Source of the DNA: an uncultured Clostridia bacterium
GTDB taxonomy: Bacteria; Bacillota; Clostridia; Christensenellales; Aristaeellaceae
Reading direction: 5' to 3'
DNA length: 64,000 nt
NCBI GenBank assembly: GCA_934647165.1
Contig: CAKUFA010000005.1
Coordinates: 23,601 to 87,600, forward strand
Within the stretch, counting starts at the first letter, position 1; each line of letters begins with the position of its first letter. The position numbers and the translations under genes were made by a program. This document shows positions 34,253 through 42,933 of the stretch, in pieces. Under the pieces are notes generated by a model. The model was not told the DNA's origin. It searched no databases and was given only the letters and a program-made list of their open reading frames with translations.

Positions 34253-34777
34253 TCAAACAGCTGCGTCCCCGGCCGGGCTTTTCCCCGGCAAACGTTCAAA
34301 CGCCATGCGTGGCGAACCATCCGCAATATGGATGATGCCGCAATATTCAAAACCGCAGCGGGCAATCTGCCGGCGCATGGGAGCGTTTTCCTCATGGGTG
34401 TCAATGCGCAGATGCGGCTGCATGGCCGCGCAGAAGGCAACAGCGGCGGGCATCATGCCATGGGCAAGGCCATCACTGGCCACGCGGTGCAGCGTACCAT
34501 AGGGCGCATCGGAGCGCCATGCGCCATGCTCAATGACGGCATAGGTAGGATCTTCCCCCTGAATGAAGGCAAGCGCACCGTGGATTTCGCCGTTGCTTTC
34601 GCCCACATAGAGTTGCCGCTTCGCTATATCCTGTCGCAGCTGCGCTTCATGGGGGCGTCCATCCGCCCACTGGGTTGTGTTGCCCATGCGCACCATGAAT
34701 GCACGCGCTGCCGCATAAATTTCCAGCAGCCGGGGCAAATCGTCCATTTCCGCAAGGCGGAATTGCCAGGTGTCCAT
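34253..34777 (-). CDS. GNAT-family N-acetyltransferase
   Basis: 174 residues. WQFRLAEMDDLPRLLEIYAA and FMVRMGNTTQWADGRP at the N-terminus, LYVGESNGEIHGALAFIQGE in the core, and LRIDTHEENAPMRRQIARCG FEYCGII as motif B (DThxxNxxMxxxLxxxGF) place it in the GNAT superfamily. Acceptor unknown. Begins 16 bases after the C39-like gene. Confidence 0.82.
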   Translation of the reverse strand: MDTWQFRLAEMDDLPRLLEIYAAARAFMVRMGNTTQWADGRPHEAQLRQDIAKRQLYVGESNGEIHGALAFIQGEDPTYAVIEHGAWRSDAPYGTLHRVASDGLAHGMMPAAVAFCAAMQPHLRIDTHEENAPMRRQIARCGFEYCGIIHIADGSPRMAFERLPGKSPAGDAAV

Positions 34778-34793
34778 ATGTCTACTCCTTGCA

Positions 34794-35384
34794 TCAATCC
34801 GCCCGGCGGCGAAGCATCAGCACCTCACGCTTGTCATCGTTGCCGGCATTGTAATCCTCCCTGCCGGTATCCAGCAGGCGCGCGAACGGCACCACACGGT
34901 TGCAGCGCCGGGGCTGATCGTTAACCCTGCGAATATCCGCTGCAAAGGGATATTCCTCCCCCAGCTCGTAAGGGTCAAACAGCGCCACACCGTCCTCCTC
35001 CAGGCCGGTGAGGAGCACATAATGCCCGTACTTTCCCAGGAAGCAGCGCAGCACCACCGCGCCGCCATCCCGCAGGCATTGTACAGCCGCGCTGTCCTCC
35101 CGCATCAACGCCGCTTCGCCTTCGGCATAGGCCGTGCACAGCGGAAAATGGCAGGTAGCCGCATATTCATTGAGCCATGCGCCCATAAAGCGCATGCATG
35201 CCTTGGAAGTACCGTGTTTTCCGGCCTCGCCCTGCTCGTTAAAGGTATCGTTGCAGAACTGCCACACGCCCTTCAAAAGCACGGGGGGAATTTCCTCGCG
35301 TTCAAAAAGGAAGCGAATGGCATTAATCAGGCTGGTTGGGCCGCAGTCAAATTCCGAGCTTTGATAGTTCAGCATATTTTTCAT
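34794..35384 (-). CDS. C39-like papain-fold peptidase
   Basis: 196 residues, no signal peptide or membrane segment, so cytosolic unlike most C39 processing peptidases. Catalytic residues: Cys14 in FDCGPTSLINAI, His in GKYGHYVLLTG, Asp in ALFDPYELG. This is the single-domain Peptidase_C39_2 type. Might cleave a small peptide or amide. A tight plus-strand hairpin lies upstream. Confidence 0.8.
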   Translation of the reverse strand: MKNMLNYQSSEFDCGPTSLINAIRFLFEREEIPPVLLKGVWQFCNDTFNEQGEAGKHGTSKACMRFMGAWLNEYAATCHFPLCTAYAEGEAALMREDSAAVQCLRDGGAVVLRCFLGKYGHYVLLTGLEEDGVALFDPYELGEEYPFAADIRRVNDQPRRCNRVVPFARLLDTGREDYNAGNDDKREVLMLRRRAD

Positions 35385-35440
35385 CGTAGGTTTCTCCTCT
35401 TCGCATACATCCTGTTTTCTGCTTCAACCGTTGAGCAGGC

Positions 35441-35466
35441 AGAAAGGCAGCCGCCTTTCTTTTTTT
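35441..35466 (+). terminator. Plus-oriented terminator next to the dppC stop
   Basis: AGAAAGGC/GCCTTTCT hairpin (35441-35460) followed directly by a T-run on the plus strand. On the minus strand, where the importer operon ends at 35469, the same hairpin has no T-run after it. It can end the operon only as a structure, but would stop antisense transcription entering it. Confidence 0.6.
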
Positions 35467-35468
35467 CA

Positions 35469-36320
35469 TCATCCTCTTGGATCAAACGCGTCCCGCAGGG
35501 CGTCGCCCACAAGGTTGATGCACACCACCAACAGGATAATCGCAACGCCTGCCGGCAGCCACAGCCACGGCTTCCCCGTCAAAATAGAAATGGACTGCGC
35601 GCCGTTGAGCATGTTGCCCAGGGATGCGGTGGGCGGCTGCACGCCCATGCCCAGGAAGCTCAGTGCCGCCTCATCAAGGATGGAAATGGCAAACACGCTT
35701 GTGGCATACACCAACACCGGCGCGATGGTGTTGGGCAGGATTTCCGAGAAAAGGATATAGCGCCCGCTCATACCGGCGGTCACATCGCTTTTGCAGAAGT
35801 TGGTTTCCCTCAAACTGAGCACATTGCCGCGCACCAGCCGCGTCACACCTGGCCAGTCCACAAAGCCCAGGATGAGAATAATCGACCAAAGCCCCGGCTC
35901 AAAAATGGCGGCCGCCACCAGCACCAGCAAAATATACGGGAAGGACATCACCATATCCGTGAAGGCCATGATCGCCCGGTCAACCCAGCCGCCGAAATAG
36001 CCGGACACCAGCCCCAACAGCACACCGATGGCCGTCGAAATCGCCGTTGCCAGAAAGCCAACCAGCAGCGACACCCGCATGGCGTACAGCAAGCGGCTGA
36101 ACACATCCCGGCCGATTTGATCGGTGCCCAGGAGATGCTTGCTGTCAGGCGGACTGGAAAAGCCGCCGGAAACCTTGGTTGGGTTATAGGGTGCAATCCA
36201 CGGCGCAAGCACCGCGGCGGCAATCATCATCACCAGCAGCACCAGACAAACCACCGCAGCCTTGTGCCGGCAGAAGCGGCGCCACACCGTGGAAAAAGCA
36301 GACTGCCGCATCAGAGTCAT
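35469..36320 (-). CDS. dppC: Peptide/nickel-type ABC permease (DppC/OppC)
   Basis: 283 residues with about six membrane segments and the usual N-terminal OppC_N segment. HLLGTDQIGRDVFSRLLYAM RVSLLVG is the family opening and EAALSFLGMGVQPP holds the EAA-type loop that contacts the ATPases. Imports short peptides, or in this superfamily sometimes nickel or oligosaccharides. AGGAGG is very close (three bases) to the ATG at 36320, so the ATG six... codons inside (MRQSAF) is an alternative start. Last gene of the five-gene importer operon. Confidence 0.88.
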   Translation of the reverse strand: MTLMRQSAFSTVWRRFCRHKAAVVCLVLLVMMIAAAVLAPWIAPYNPTKVSGGFSSPPDSKHLLGTDQIGRDVFSRLLYAMRVSLLVGFLATAISTAIGVLLGLVSGYFGGWVDRAIMAFTDMVMSFPYILLVLVAAAIFEPGLWSIILILGFVDWPGVTRLVRGNVLSLRETNFCKSDVTAGMSGRYILFSEILPNTIAPVLVYATSVFAISILDEAALSFLGMGVQPPTASLGNMLNGAQSISILTGKPWLWLPAGVAIILLVVCINLVGDALRDAFDPRG

Positions 36321-36330
36321 GCGCCTCCTT

Positions 36331-37278
36331 TCAATACTTGATGGTGGGATCCACCAGCGCGTATACAATATCCGTGAGCAGGTTGGCCAGCTGCACCACC
36401 ACAGCGGACAAAAGGCACACGCCCATGATAACCGGATAGTCCCGAGCCAGGATAGCGTTCATGGCCACAAGTCCCAGCCCGGGCCATGCGAAAAGCTGTT
36501 CCACAATCACCGCGCCGCCAAAAAGGGTGGGAATCTGCATGCCAATGACCGTCACAATCGGCAAAAGCGCATTGCGCAGGGCATGCTTGCCCACCACACG
36601 GAAACGCCCGATCCCTTTGGCCGCGGCTGTTCGCAGATAATCCATGTCCAGGATTTCCAGCATGGCGGAACGAATGTAACGGATGTTGCCGCCGGCAACG
36701 GACAGCGCCAGCACCGCCACTGGCATCACCATGTGCCGCGCAACATCCGCTGCATCGCCGCCGGTGCCGGCCGTCACCATGCCGCCGGAAGGCAGCCAGC
36801 CCAAGCGAATGGTGAACACATAAATCAGCATCAGCGCCAGAAAAAAGCTGGGGATGCTGCTGCCAAGGAAGGACGCTGTAACCACCGCGTAGTCTCGCTT
36901 CTGATAGCGGTGCAGGGCGGAATAGATGCCCGCAGGCGCGGCAATGAGAAGCCCCACCGCCAGCGACACACCCATGAGCAAAAGCGTCGACCCCATGCTG
37001 CCCCCGATCAGTGAGGCGACAGGCTGATAGCTCTTGTAGCTATAGCCCAGATTGCCGTGAAGCAGCTCCGTCAGCCAATTGAGATACTGAACCAGGAAGG
37101 GCTGATCCAGCCCCCACTGGCTTGCACGCAGCGCCAGCGCATCGGCGGAGGAACGGGGGCCGATCATCATTTGCAGCGGATTGCCCGCAAGGGACATAAT
37201 CCCGTAATCAATCAGCGTGATGCCCAGCAGAACAGGCACCATCAGCAACACTTTTTTGAGGATATATTTGCCCATCAT
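36331..37278 (-). CDS. dppB: Peptide/nickel-type ABC permease (DppB/OppB)
   Basis: 315 residues, six membrane segments. The start KYILKKVLLMVPVLLGITLI and the YIRSAMLEILDMDYLRTAAAKGIG stretch (EAA loop, quoted in part) are typical of DppB. Its ATG overlaps the stop of the ATPase gene upstream (ATGA) and dppC follows after ten bases. Forms the membrane channel with DppC. Confidence 0.9.
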   Translation of the reverse strand: MMGKYILKKVLLMVPVLLGITLIDYGIMSLAGNPLQMMIGPRSSADALALRASQWGLDQPFLVQYLNWLTELLHGNLGYSYKSYQPVASLIGGSMGSTLLLMGVSLAVGLLIAAPAGIYSALHRYQKRDYAVVTASFLGSSIPSFFLALMLIYVFTIRLGWLPSGGMVTAGTGGDAADVARHMVMPVAVLALSVAGGNIRYIRSAMLEILDMDYLRTAAAKGIGRFRVVGKHALRNALLPIVTVIGMQIPTLFGGAVIVEQLFAWPGLGLVAMNAILARDYPVIMGVCLLSAVVVQLANLLTDIVYALVDPTIKY

Positions 37279-38255
37279 TCTCCCTCCTTTCCGGCAGCAC
37301 GGGTACAGGCGGCCAGCCGCCCCTCCTGCCCCGGCACCGGTGCAAGGGCAGGCAATGCGCAGGCGCAGGCTTCATCCGCAAAGGGACAACGATCCCGGAA
37401 GGGACAGCCTGTAGGGTTGACGCTTGTTCCCACTTCGCCCTCCAGGGTGATACGCCGTGCATCCCGCTGCTCCCACTGAGGCACAGGGGATGCATCCAGC
37501 AGCGCGCGGGTGTAAGGGTGCAGGGGCGATGCAAAAACCGCTTCCCCTTCGCCCTCTTCCACAATGCGGCCCATGTACATCACCGCAATGCGATGGCTCA
37601 TGTAATGCACCGCGCCAAGGCCGTGGCCAATGAACAGATACGTCAGTCCAAGCTCCTCCTGCAAATCCCGGAGAAGATTCAGAATCTGCGCCTGCACGGA
37701 TACGTCCAGCGCACTGACAGGCTCATCCAGCACAATGGCTTCAGGTTGAAGCGCCAGCGCCCTTGCAATACAGATGCGCTGCCGCTGTCCGCCGGAAAAT
37801 TCATGCGGATAGCGCATTGCCTGTTCGCTGGTCAGTCCCACCTGTGCAAGCAGCCGTTCCACCTGCGCAGGAGCCTCCCGGCGACTGACCAGGTGATGGG
37901 CAACCATGGGATCGGCCAGAATATCCAACACGCGCTTGCGTGGATTTAAGGAAGAAGACGAATCCTGAAACACCATTTGGAACTGTGGCCGCATGGCGCG
38001 CAGTTTGCGCTCCGGCAGCGTATCAATACGCCGGCCAAGGAAATAAATTTCACCGCCGCTTGGCTTTTCAAGCCCCATCAGCAGCTTCGCCACGGTAGAT
38101 TTACCGCAGCCGCTTTCTCCCACAAGGCCGAGCGTTTCGCCCTTGCGCAGCACCAGGCTCACGCCGTCCACCGCCACAAAATCCTTGCGCTTCGGCGTGC
38201 CGCTTTCATGGTAGCGCTTTTGCAGCTTTTTTGCCTCCAGAATCACTTCATGCAT
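37275..38255 (-). CDS. dppF: Peptide/nickel ABC transporter ATPase (DppF/OppF)
   Basis: 326 residues. Walker A GESGCGKSTVAK, Q-loop QMVFQDSSSSLNPRKRV, signature FSGGQRQRICIARAL, Walker B AIVLDEPVSALD, switch His in YLFIGHGLGAV. In that last motif the family usually has ISHDLxVV; here His is kept but Asp is replaced by Gly. C-terminal oligopeptide-binding extension with GCPFRDRCPFADEAC, a cysteine set that can bind an Fe-S cluster in this family. The start overlaps the previous gene by eight bases. Confidence 0.9.
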   Translation of the reverse strand: MHEVILEAKKLQKRYHESGTPKRKDFVAVDGVSLVLRKGETLGLVGESGCGKSTVAKLLMGLEKPSGGEIYFLGRRIDTLPERKLRAMRPQFQMVFQDSSSSLNPRKRVLDILADPMVAHHLVSRREAPAQVERLLAQVGLTSEQAMRYPHEFSGGQRQRICIARALALQPEAIVLDEPVSALDVSVQAQILNLLRDLQEELGLTYLFIGHGLGAVHYMSHRIAVMYMGRIVEEGEGEAVFASPLHPYTRALLDASPVPQWEQRDARRITLEGEVGTSVNPTGCPFRDRCPFADEACACALPALAPVPGQEGRLAACTRAAGKEGE

Positions 38256-39255
38256 GGCGCACACCTGCCTTCTCCGCGCCGCGGCAGCAGCGCACCCAAT
38301 GCTTGTCCCCTTCAAGCGGTCTTTCCTGCAATGGCTCGCATGGGCATGCCTCTCCGTAGGGGCAGCGGGGGGCAAAGCGGCAGCCGGTCAGCTTCTCATA
38401 ATGTTCCGGCACCGTGCCCGGAATGGCATACAGCCGCTTATCCCGTTTATCATGGACGCTGGGAATGGCCTGCATCAGCGCCCGGGTGTAGGGATGCGCG
38501 GGGTTTTCCAGCAGCGTGCGCACATCGGCGGATTCCACGCACTGTCCGGCATACATCACCACCACCCGATCCGCAATCTCGGACACAACGCCCAAGTCAT
38601 GGGTAATCAGCAGAATGGCCATGCCGGTTTCATCCCGAAGCTTTTGCAAAAGCTGCATAATTTGCAGCTGAATGGTCACGTCCAGCGCAGTTGTTGGTTC
38701 ATCGGCAATCAGGAGCTTGGGCTTGCAGGAAAGCGCCATGGCAATCATCACCCTTTGCCGCATGCCGCCGGACAGCTGGTGGGGATATTTGCGCATCACC
38801 GCTTTGGGATTATGAATGCCGGTCTTCTCCAGCAAGTCAACACCCTGCTTCCGAGCTTCCTCCCGCGGCAGGTGCAAATGACGGCGCATGCCCTCCGTCA
38901 GCTGGTTGCCGATGGTGAACACGGGATTCAGGCTATACATAATATCCTGAAAGATCATCGCCATCTCTTTTCCACGCACCGCGTCCAGCGCCCGGCTATC
39001 CATGGCCAGCAAATTGCGCCCCTGAAACATAGCCTCGCCATGGGTCACACGTCCCTGCCTGCCCAGCAGCCCCATCAGGGACAACGCCGTGATGGATTTG
39101 CCGCAGCCGCTTTCCCCCACAAGGCTCACAATCTCCCCGGGATACACATCAAAGTGTACCCCTTCGGTGCGTTGTGTCAGCCGCTTGCCGCTCACAAAGG
39201 CGATATCCAGCCCTCGCACGCTCAAAAGAGGCGTTGTCTGCTCCGTTTGCTCCAT
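38248..39255 (-). CDS. dppD: Peptide/nickel ABC transporter ATPase (DppD/OppD)
   Basis: 335 residues. Walker A GESGCGKSITAL, Q-loop MIFQDIMYSLNPVFTIGNQL, signature LSGGMRQRVMIAMAL, Walker B LLIADEPTTALDVT, switch His in LLITHDLGVV, and the C-terminal cysteine set GCRFAPRCPYGEACPC. Start uncertain: the frame is open upstream with ATGs at 39282 and 39291; the ATG at 39255 gives the normal N-terminus PLLSVRGLDIAF. Confidence 0.9.
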   Translation of the reverse strand: MEQTEQTTPLLSVRGLDIAFVSGKRLTQRTEGVHFDVYPGEIVSLVGESGCGKSITALSLMGLLGRQGRVTHGEAMFQGRNLLAMDSRALDAVRGKEMAMIFQDIMYSLNPVFTIGNQLTEGMRRHLHLPREEARKQGVDLLEKTGIHNPKAVMRKYPHQLSGGMRQRVMIAMALSCKPKLLIADEPTTALDVTIQLQIMQLLQKLRDETGMAILLITHDLGVVSEIADRVVVMYAGQCVESADVRTLLENPAHPYTRALMQAIPSVHDKRDKRLYAIPGTVPEHYEKLTGCRFAPRCPYGEACPCEPLQERPLEGDKHWVRCCRGAEKAGVRHA

Positions 39256-39363
39256 GCTGCTTGCTTCTCCCTCTTTTTTCATCTTTTCCATGCCCTCAGC
39301 GGTGCTGCGCATGAAAAACAGCCGTCCAAAAAGCACCGTCATTGCTTTTTTTCAGACATTGAA

Positions 39364-39394
39364 CCGGGGAGAGCATTGGAGCCGCTCCCCCCGG
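39364..39394 (-). other. Intercistronic hairpin between binding protein and dppD
   Basis: CCGGGG..GAGC pairs with GCTC..CCCCGG around a short loop, 18 bases after the binding-protein stop, no T-run. Such hairpins commonly keep more binding-protein mRNA than permease mRNA. Confidence 0.55.
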
Positions 39395-39412
39395 CAGTAG
39401 GTTTGGATGGAT

Positions 39413-41020
39413 TTATTCCGCTACATCCCATTCGTTCACATTGATAAAGGTGCCGAACACATCAAGGTTCACGTTCTGCATGCGATTGTTCACAGCACCC
39501 ATGGCGCTGATAATGTAGGCGGACATCATGGCCACATCCTCCTGCATCTTGCGATCCACCACGGCATAGCTTTCGCGGATACCGTCCACATCGTCCGCAG
39601 CCAGGGTCTGGGTCTTCATCAGCGCTGCGTCCACTTCATCGTTCTGGTAACGCGTCCATGCATTCTTGGACAGAAGCCAGCTCACATCCGTGTAGGGATC
39701 CACAGGGGAGAAGGTGTACTGCACGCTGATCACATCGAAGGTGCCCTCGGAAGCCACCACCATCAGGCTGCTCAGGTCAACGGTTTTCACCTGAATGCTC
39801 AGCCCCAGCTCCTCCATGGTGGCGGCAATAAAGTTCGCCGCCTGCACAAAGGTCGCGTCGCCGCTGTTGACATACCACTCAAGGTTTGTGTTGGCGCCGT
39901 CAGCCTTCGCCTCGCTGATGAGCGCGGCGGCCTTCTGCGGATCATAAGCTGTGGGCACAATGGACGCATCATAATAAGGGCTGGAGGAGCACAGGAAACC
40001 ATCCACAATTTCCCCGCTGTCATGCACAAGGCCGGTGAGGATGGTCTGGCGATCAATGCCGTACAAAAGCGCCTGACGGATGCGCACATCGGTCACACGC
40101 TCCGTGTTGAAAAAGATGGACTGGTTGGTGATGGGTGCGCCCATGACCACGGTGACATTGCTCAGTGCGCGCACGCTGTCGTAATCCTCCAGGAGAATAT
40201 CGCCCATGGTCTGCTGCACCATGTCAATTTCGCCGGACTGCAAACCGCTGAGCAGCTGCGCGGATTCCACACGGTTCAGGTTCAGATACTTGATCTTCGC
40301 CGCGCCGCGCCAATAGTTGGGATTAGCTTCGTAGTGCACATAATGGTTCAGGTCAAACTCCCGGATGAAATAGGGGCCGGAAATCACATCCGCATGGCTG
40401 AACCATTCGTTGGTCAGCAGCTGATCCTTGGGAATCGTGCCCAGCACATGCTCCGGCAGGGTCAGCACATAGCGGCCGTATATGTTGCAGAATGTGTTCA
40501 GCGCCATCTGCCACTTGGTGGTCACGGTGAGGGTTTTGTCATCCACCACCTTGATGCCGCTAACCTCTGTTGCCCCGCTTTCCACCATGCCCGCATCGTC
40601 CGTGCCTTCAATGGCATACATGGACAAGCCCGCGTTGAAGCTTTCCGGGCTCATCAGGCACAGGAAAGTGAAGGCAACATCGCCAGCCGTCACAGGCACG
40701 CCGTCGGACCAGGTGGCGTCCTTTTCCAGGCGGATGGTAAAGGTCTGGTTATCCTCCGTGGTGATGGATTCGGCCAGCTGCGGCACAAATTTCATATCCT
40801 GGTTCAGCTCCACCAAAGGCAGGAACACCAGGGAGCTTGCATACTTCACCACTTCGGTGGCGTCCATTTGCAGGGGATTCAACGTGCTGATGGTGCCGGT
40901 GATGCCAATGGTCACCGTTTTGTCGCCCTCCGCAGAAGCGACAGGCAGGATGGAAAGCGACATGGTCAGTGCCAGCGCAAGGGCAAGCACCGCACGAAAA
41001 AAGCGTCCGGACAAATGCAT
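39413..41020 (-). CDS. Extracellular solute-binding protein family 5 (DppA/OppA-like)
   Basis: 535 residues. Signal peptide about 1-27 ending PVASA-E; no lipobox cysteine, unlike most Gram-positive binding proteins. The body follows the SBP_bac_5 pattern: LNPLQMDATEVVKYASSLVF, FTIRLEKDATWSDGVPVTAG DVAFTF, NPNYWRGAAKIKYLNL, and VRIRQALLYGIDRQ. Binds the imported solute (peptide or other) outside the membrane and hands it to DppBC. AGGAG lies eight bases before the ATG at 41020. The leader of about 330 bases contains a small cysteine-rich ORF. Confidence 0.9.
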   Translation of the reverse strand: MHLSGRFFRAVLALALALTMSLSILPVASAEGDKTVTIGITGTISTLNPLQMDATEVVKYASSLVFLPLVELNQDMKFVPQLAESITTEDNQTFTIRLEKDATWSDGVPVTAGDVAFTFLCLMSPESFNAGLSMYAIEGTDDAGMVESGATEVSGIKVVDDKTLTVTTKWQMALNTFCNIYGRYVLTLPEHVLGTIPKDQLLTNEWFSHADVISGPYFIREFDLNHYVHYEANPNYWRGAAKIKYLNLNRVESAQLLSGLQSGEIDMVQQTMGDILLEDYDSVRALSNVTVVMGAPITNQSIFFNTERVTDVRIRQALLYGIDRQTILTGLVHDSGEIVDGFLCSSSPYYDASIVPTAYDPQKAAALISEAKADGANTNLEWYVNSGDATFVQAANFIAATMEELGLSIQVKTVDLSSLMVVASEGTFDVISVQYTFSPVDPYTDVSWLLSKNAWTRYQNDEVDAALMKTQTLAADDVDGIRESYAVVDRKMQEDVAMMSAYIISAMGAVNNRMQNVNLDVFGTFINVNEWDVAE

Positions 41021-41115
41021 TCCAATCACTCCTCATCAATTGATCCATCATGAAATAAAGCGACACGCCATCCGGCAGCTGGCGTAGCCCTGAGGCCGCC
41101 CCTACATACAGAAAA

Positions 41116-41172
41116 GCGCAAAGCCACCGCCCGCCCTCGCCATAAAAAGCGACGACAGGTCAGCGCTTTGCG
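41116..41172 (-). other. Stem-loops in the leader of the binding-protein operon
   Basis: In the untranslated leader, GCGCAAAGC (about 41116) pairs with GCTTTGCGC (about 41164). On the minus strand the stem is followed by TTTTCT. Slightly upstream in the transcript, GGAAGCG/CGCTTCC (about 41197-41217) forms a second hairpin. One or both could be attenuator structures downstream of the small ORF. Confidence 0.5.
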
Positions 41173-41227
41173 CGTTCGTGCCTTGCCGTAATGTCAGGAA
41201 GCGTTTTTTCCGCTTCCCGTGAATCCC

Positions 41228-41311
41228 TCAAACCCTTTGCTTTGGACAATGCGGCGGCATGGCACGGACGCAGCACTGCATACAGCACAGTTCCTTATCG
41301 TTCCGCATCAT
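41228..41311 (-). CDS. 27-residue cysteine-rich small protein or leader peptide
   Basis: ATG at 41311, stop at 41228. The peptide begins MMRNDKELCCMQCCVRAM and ends PKQRV; five of 27 residues are cysteine (CC-MQ-CC and a later HC). AGGAGG (41320-41325) stands exactly eight bases upstream, and a near-consensus promoter lies about 40 bases before that. It is the first frame of the transcript that runs into the peptide-type importer operon. Either a leader peptide whose cysteine codons control readthrough, or a tiny metal-binding protein. No homologue is known to me. Confidence 0.5.
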   Translation of the reverse strand: MMRNDKELCCMQCCVRAMPPHCPKQRV

Positions 41312-41358
41312 ACGCCACACCTCCTGCAAAAGTCGGATTCTGTCGGATGGACAGACGT

Positions 41359-41387
41359 ATGGTATCATTATCCACCCATGATGTCAA
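41359..41387 (-). promoter_or_regulatory. Promoter of the small ORF/peptide importer operon
   Basis: Minus strand: TTGACA (41382-41387), 17-base spacer, TACCAT (41359-41364). Perfect -35 box. Transcription would start near 41352. Confidence 0.8.
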
Positions 41388-41602
41388 GGGCTAATTTCTG
41401 CAAAAAGGCGGCGCAGCAAAAGAAGATACAGCAAAAAAACACTGCCCGGCAAGATAAGCTGTTGTATGTTCCATGCATCCCGGGATGATGCGCAGGAATT
41501 GGGCGGTGCTTTCTGCTGCTGAAAAACGTCCTGTCTGGCTGCATACCTTCCGCGGAATGCGTGTTGAGCGCTCGTCCCGCTTTTTCATTGCATGAAAGTG
41601 AA

Positions 41603-41662
41603 CAGCACCCCATTTGTTAGACAAGTATGGTAAAATACTTAGTACTAAAAAATGGGGTGCTG
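41603..41662. repeat. 60-base nested palindrome
   Basis: CAGCACCCCATTT (41603-41615) is the exact complement of AAATGGGGTGCTG (41650-41662). Within the loop TTAG/CTAA and AAGTAT/ATACTT pair in turn, so almost the whole element folds into one hairpin. AT-rich centre, GC-rich ends. The surrounding 41390-41706 holds no gene that I can support. It could be a miniature transposable element, a REP-like sequence, or a terminator of the preceding operon, which ends at 41707. Confidence 0.75.
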
Positions 41663-41706
41663 CTCAGTTCCACAGCGAGGCTTTCGTAATTTCCCTTTTC
41701 TGGTGA

Positions 41707-42933
41707 TTATTTCTCAAACGCCTTGGCCAGAATGTCTCCAGCAGGCACATGCAGCGCCTCGGTGGGGCACACCTGGAAGCAATAGCCGCAGCCGATGCAG
41801 TTGGGCGTCTTGTACGCCTTGCGATCCCGCAGCTCAATGCCCTCATACCAGCACACGTCCTGGCAGCGGCCGCAGCCAACGCACTTGTTGATGTCCGCCT
41901 GCGTGGTGCGATAGGCTTCGCCCAGTGCATTCTGCCGCGCCTTGGCAAAATCGCCCGGCATGTTGAACAGCTGCAGCGCATCGCCCTTAAGGCTGTCCAT
42001 ATCCTTGTAGCCCGCCTGATCCATCCAGCGATCCAGGTCGGCAATGAGCTTCTTGCAGGCCATTGTGCCGCCGGAGCAGGCCATTGCGCCCAGCTGCACA
42101 CAGTCGCTGCCCGCCATAATCATGCGCGCCGCCTGATCGTAGGAAAACACGCCGCCGCCCGCATACATCGGCAGTGTGATACCGTTGTTGCGGCCTTCCG
42201 CCACGGCATAGCACACCAAAGGCGTGGCCTGCGTTCCGCCATAGCCGGAGCCCGGCCGGGGCTGCGTGCGCCGCCAGTCCAAATCCATGTAGAAGGCCTT
42301 CCAGCGCGCCGTGGGACCCACTGCGTCCGCGCCGGCAGCCTGGGCAATGCGCATGCTGGTCAGCACATCGCAACCCTCAATAGCCAGCTTGACCATCACC
42401 TTCATGTCGCCCACAGCAGCCTTAATCATGCCGGTGCAGTGGCGAACCAGCTCGTAATAATCAAAGATGCGATCCTTGGCTACCGCAACGCCGGGCGTGT
42501 TGAAGTGCAGCTCCAGCGCGTCGGCACCGGCCAGCTTCAATTCCTTGGCCTGGTTGACCCAGTTTTTCTCCCATGCGCCGCCGGCCACAATATCGCTGTA
42601 ATGGCCAACGGATACCCACAGCTTGATGTCGCTGTCCATCTCACGCTTGATGGTCTTGACCTCTTCGCAGTACTTTTCCAGCGTGTCCAGCGGATCGGTA
42701 AGCTGCGTGCCTACTGCATGGCTGTGGAAGCACTGCTCACCCGCATAAGCCGCCTTGGCATTGGGGCCAAAGAAGCTGCCGCCGCCCATGCCGTGGCCGA
42801 AATTCCGCAGCACAATGGCACCGGGACGCATTTTCGCGCTTTTGAGCACATTCTTCGCGCCGCGCGTTGCGGGGCTGGAAGCAACGACAAAAGGGTTAAT
42901 CATATCCAGACTTTTTACATACAAATCAGCCAT
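41707..42933 (-). CDS. PreA-like dihydroorotate-dehydrogenase-fold Fe-S flavoenzyme
   Basis: 408 residues. An FMN-binding TIM barrel (about 1-300) of the dihydroorotate/dihydropyrimidine dehydrogenase type: NPFVVASSPATRGAKNV, VKLAIEGCDVLTSMRIAQAA GADAVG, MYAGGGVFSYDQAARMIMAG SDCVQLG. Then a ferredoxin domain with two 4Fe-4S motifs, CVGCGRCQDVC and CIGCGYCFQVCP. The layout is that of PreA, the catalytic subunit of bacterial dihydropyrimidine dehydrogenase, but no PreT partner is here and the setting is a sugar operon, so a different substrate is likely. Last gene of the operon; GGAGG seven bases before the ATG. Confidence 0.85.
   Translation of the reverse strand: MADLYVKSLDMINPFVVASSPATRGAKNVLKSAKMRPGAIVLRNFGHGMGGGSFFGPNAKAAYAGEQCFHSHAVGTQLTDPLDTLEKYCEEVKTIKREMDSDIKLWVSVGHYSDIVAGGAWEKNWVNQAKELKLAGADALELHFNTPGVAVAKDRIFDYYELVRHCTGMIKAAVGDMKVMVKLAIEGCDVLTSMRIAQAAGADAVGPTARWKAFYMDLDWRRTQPRPGSGYGGTQATPLVCYAVAEGRNNGITLPMYAGGGVFSYDQAARMIMAGSDCVQLGAMACSGGTMACKKLIADLDRWMDQAGYKDMDSLKGDALQLFNMPGDFAKARQNALGEAYRTTQADINKCVGCGRCQDVCWYEGIELRDRKAYKTPNCIGCGYCFQVCPTEALHVPAGDILAKAFEK

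Noticed and set aside
41041..41320. Riboswitch in the long leader of the binding-protein operon
   Set aside because: I cannot match the sequence to a known riboswitch class; the leader-peptide reading explains it better.
41391..41640. Short minus-strand frame (about 78 codons) beside the nested palindrome
   Set aside because: No ribosome site, no plausible protein features, overlaps the repeat arms.
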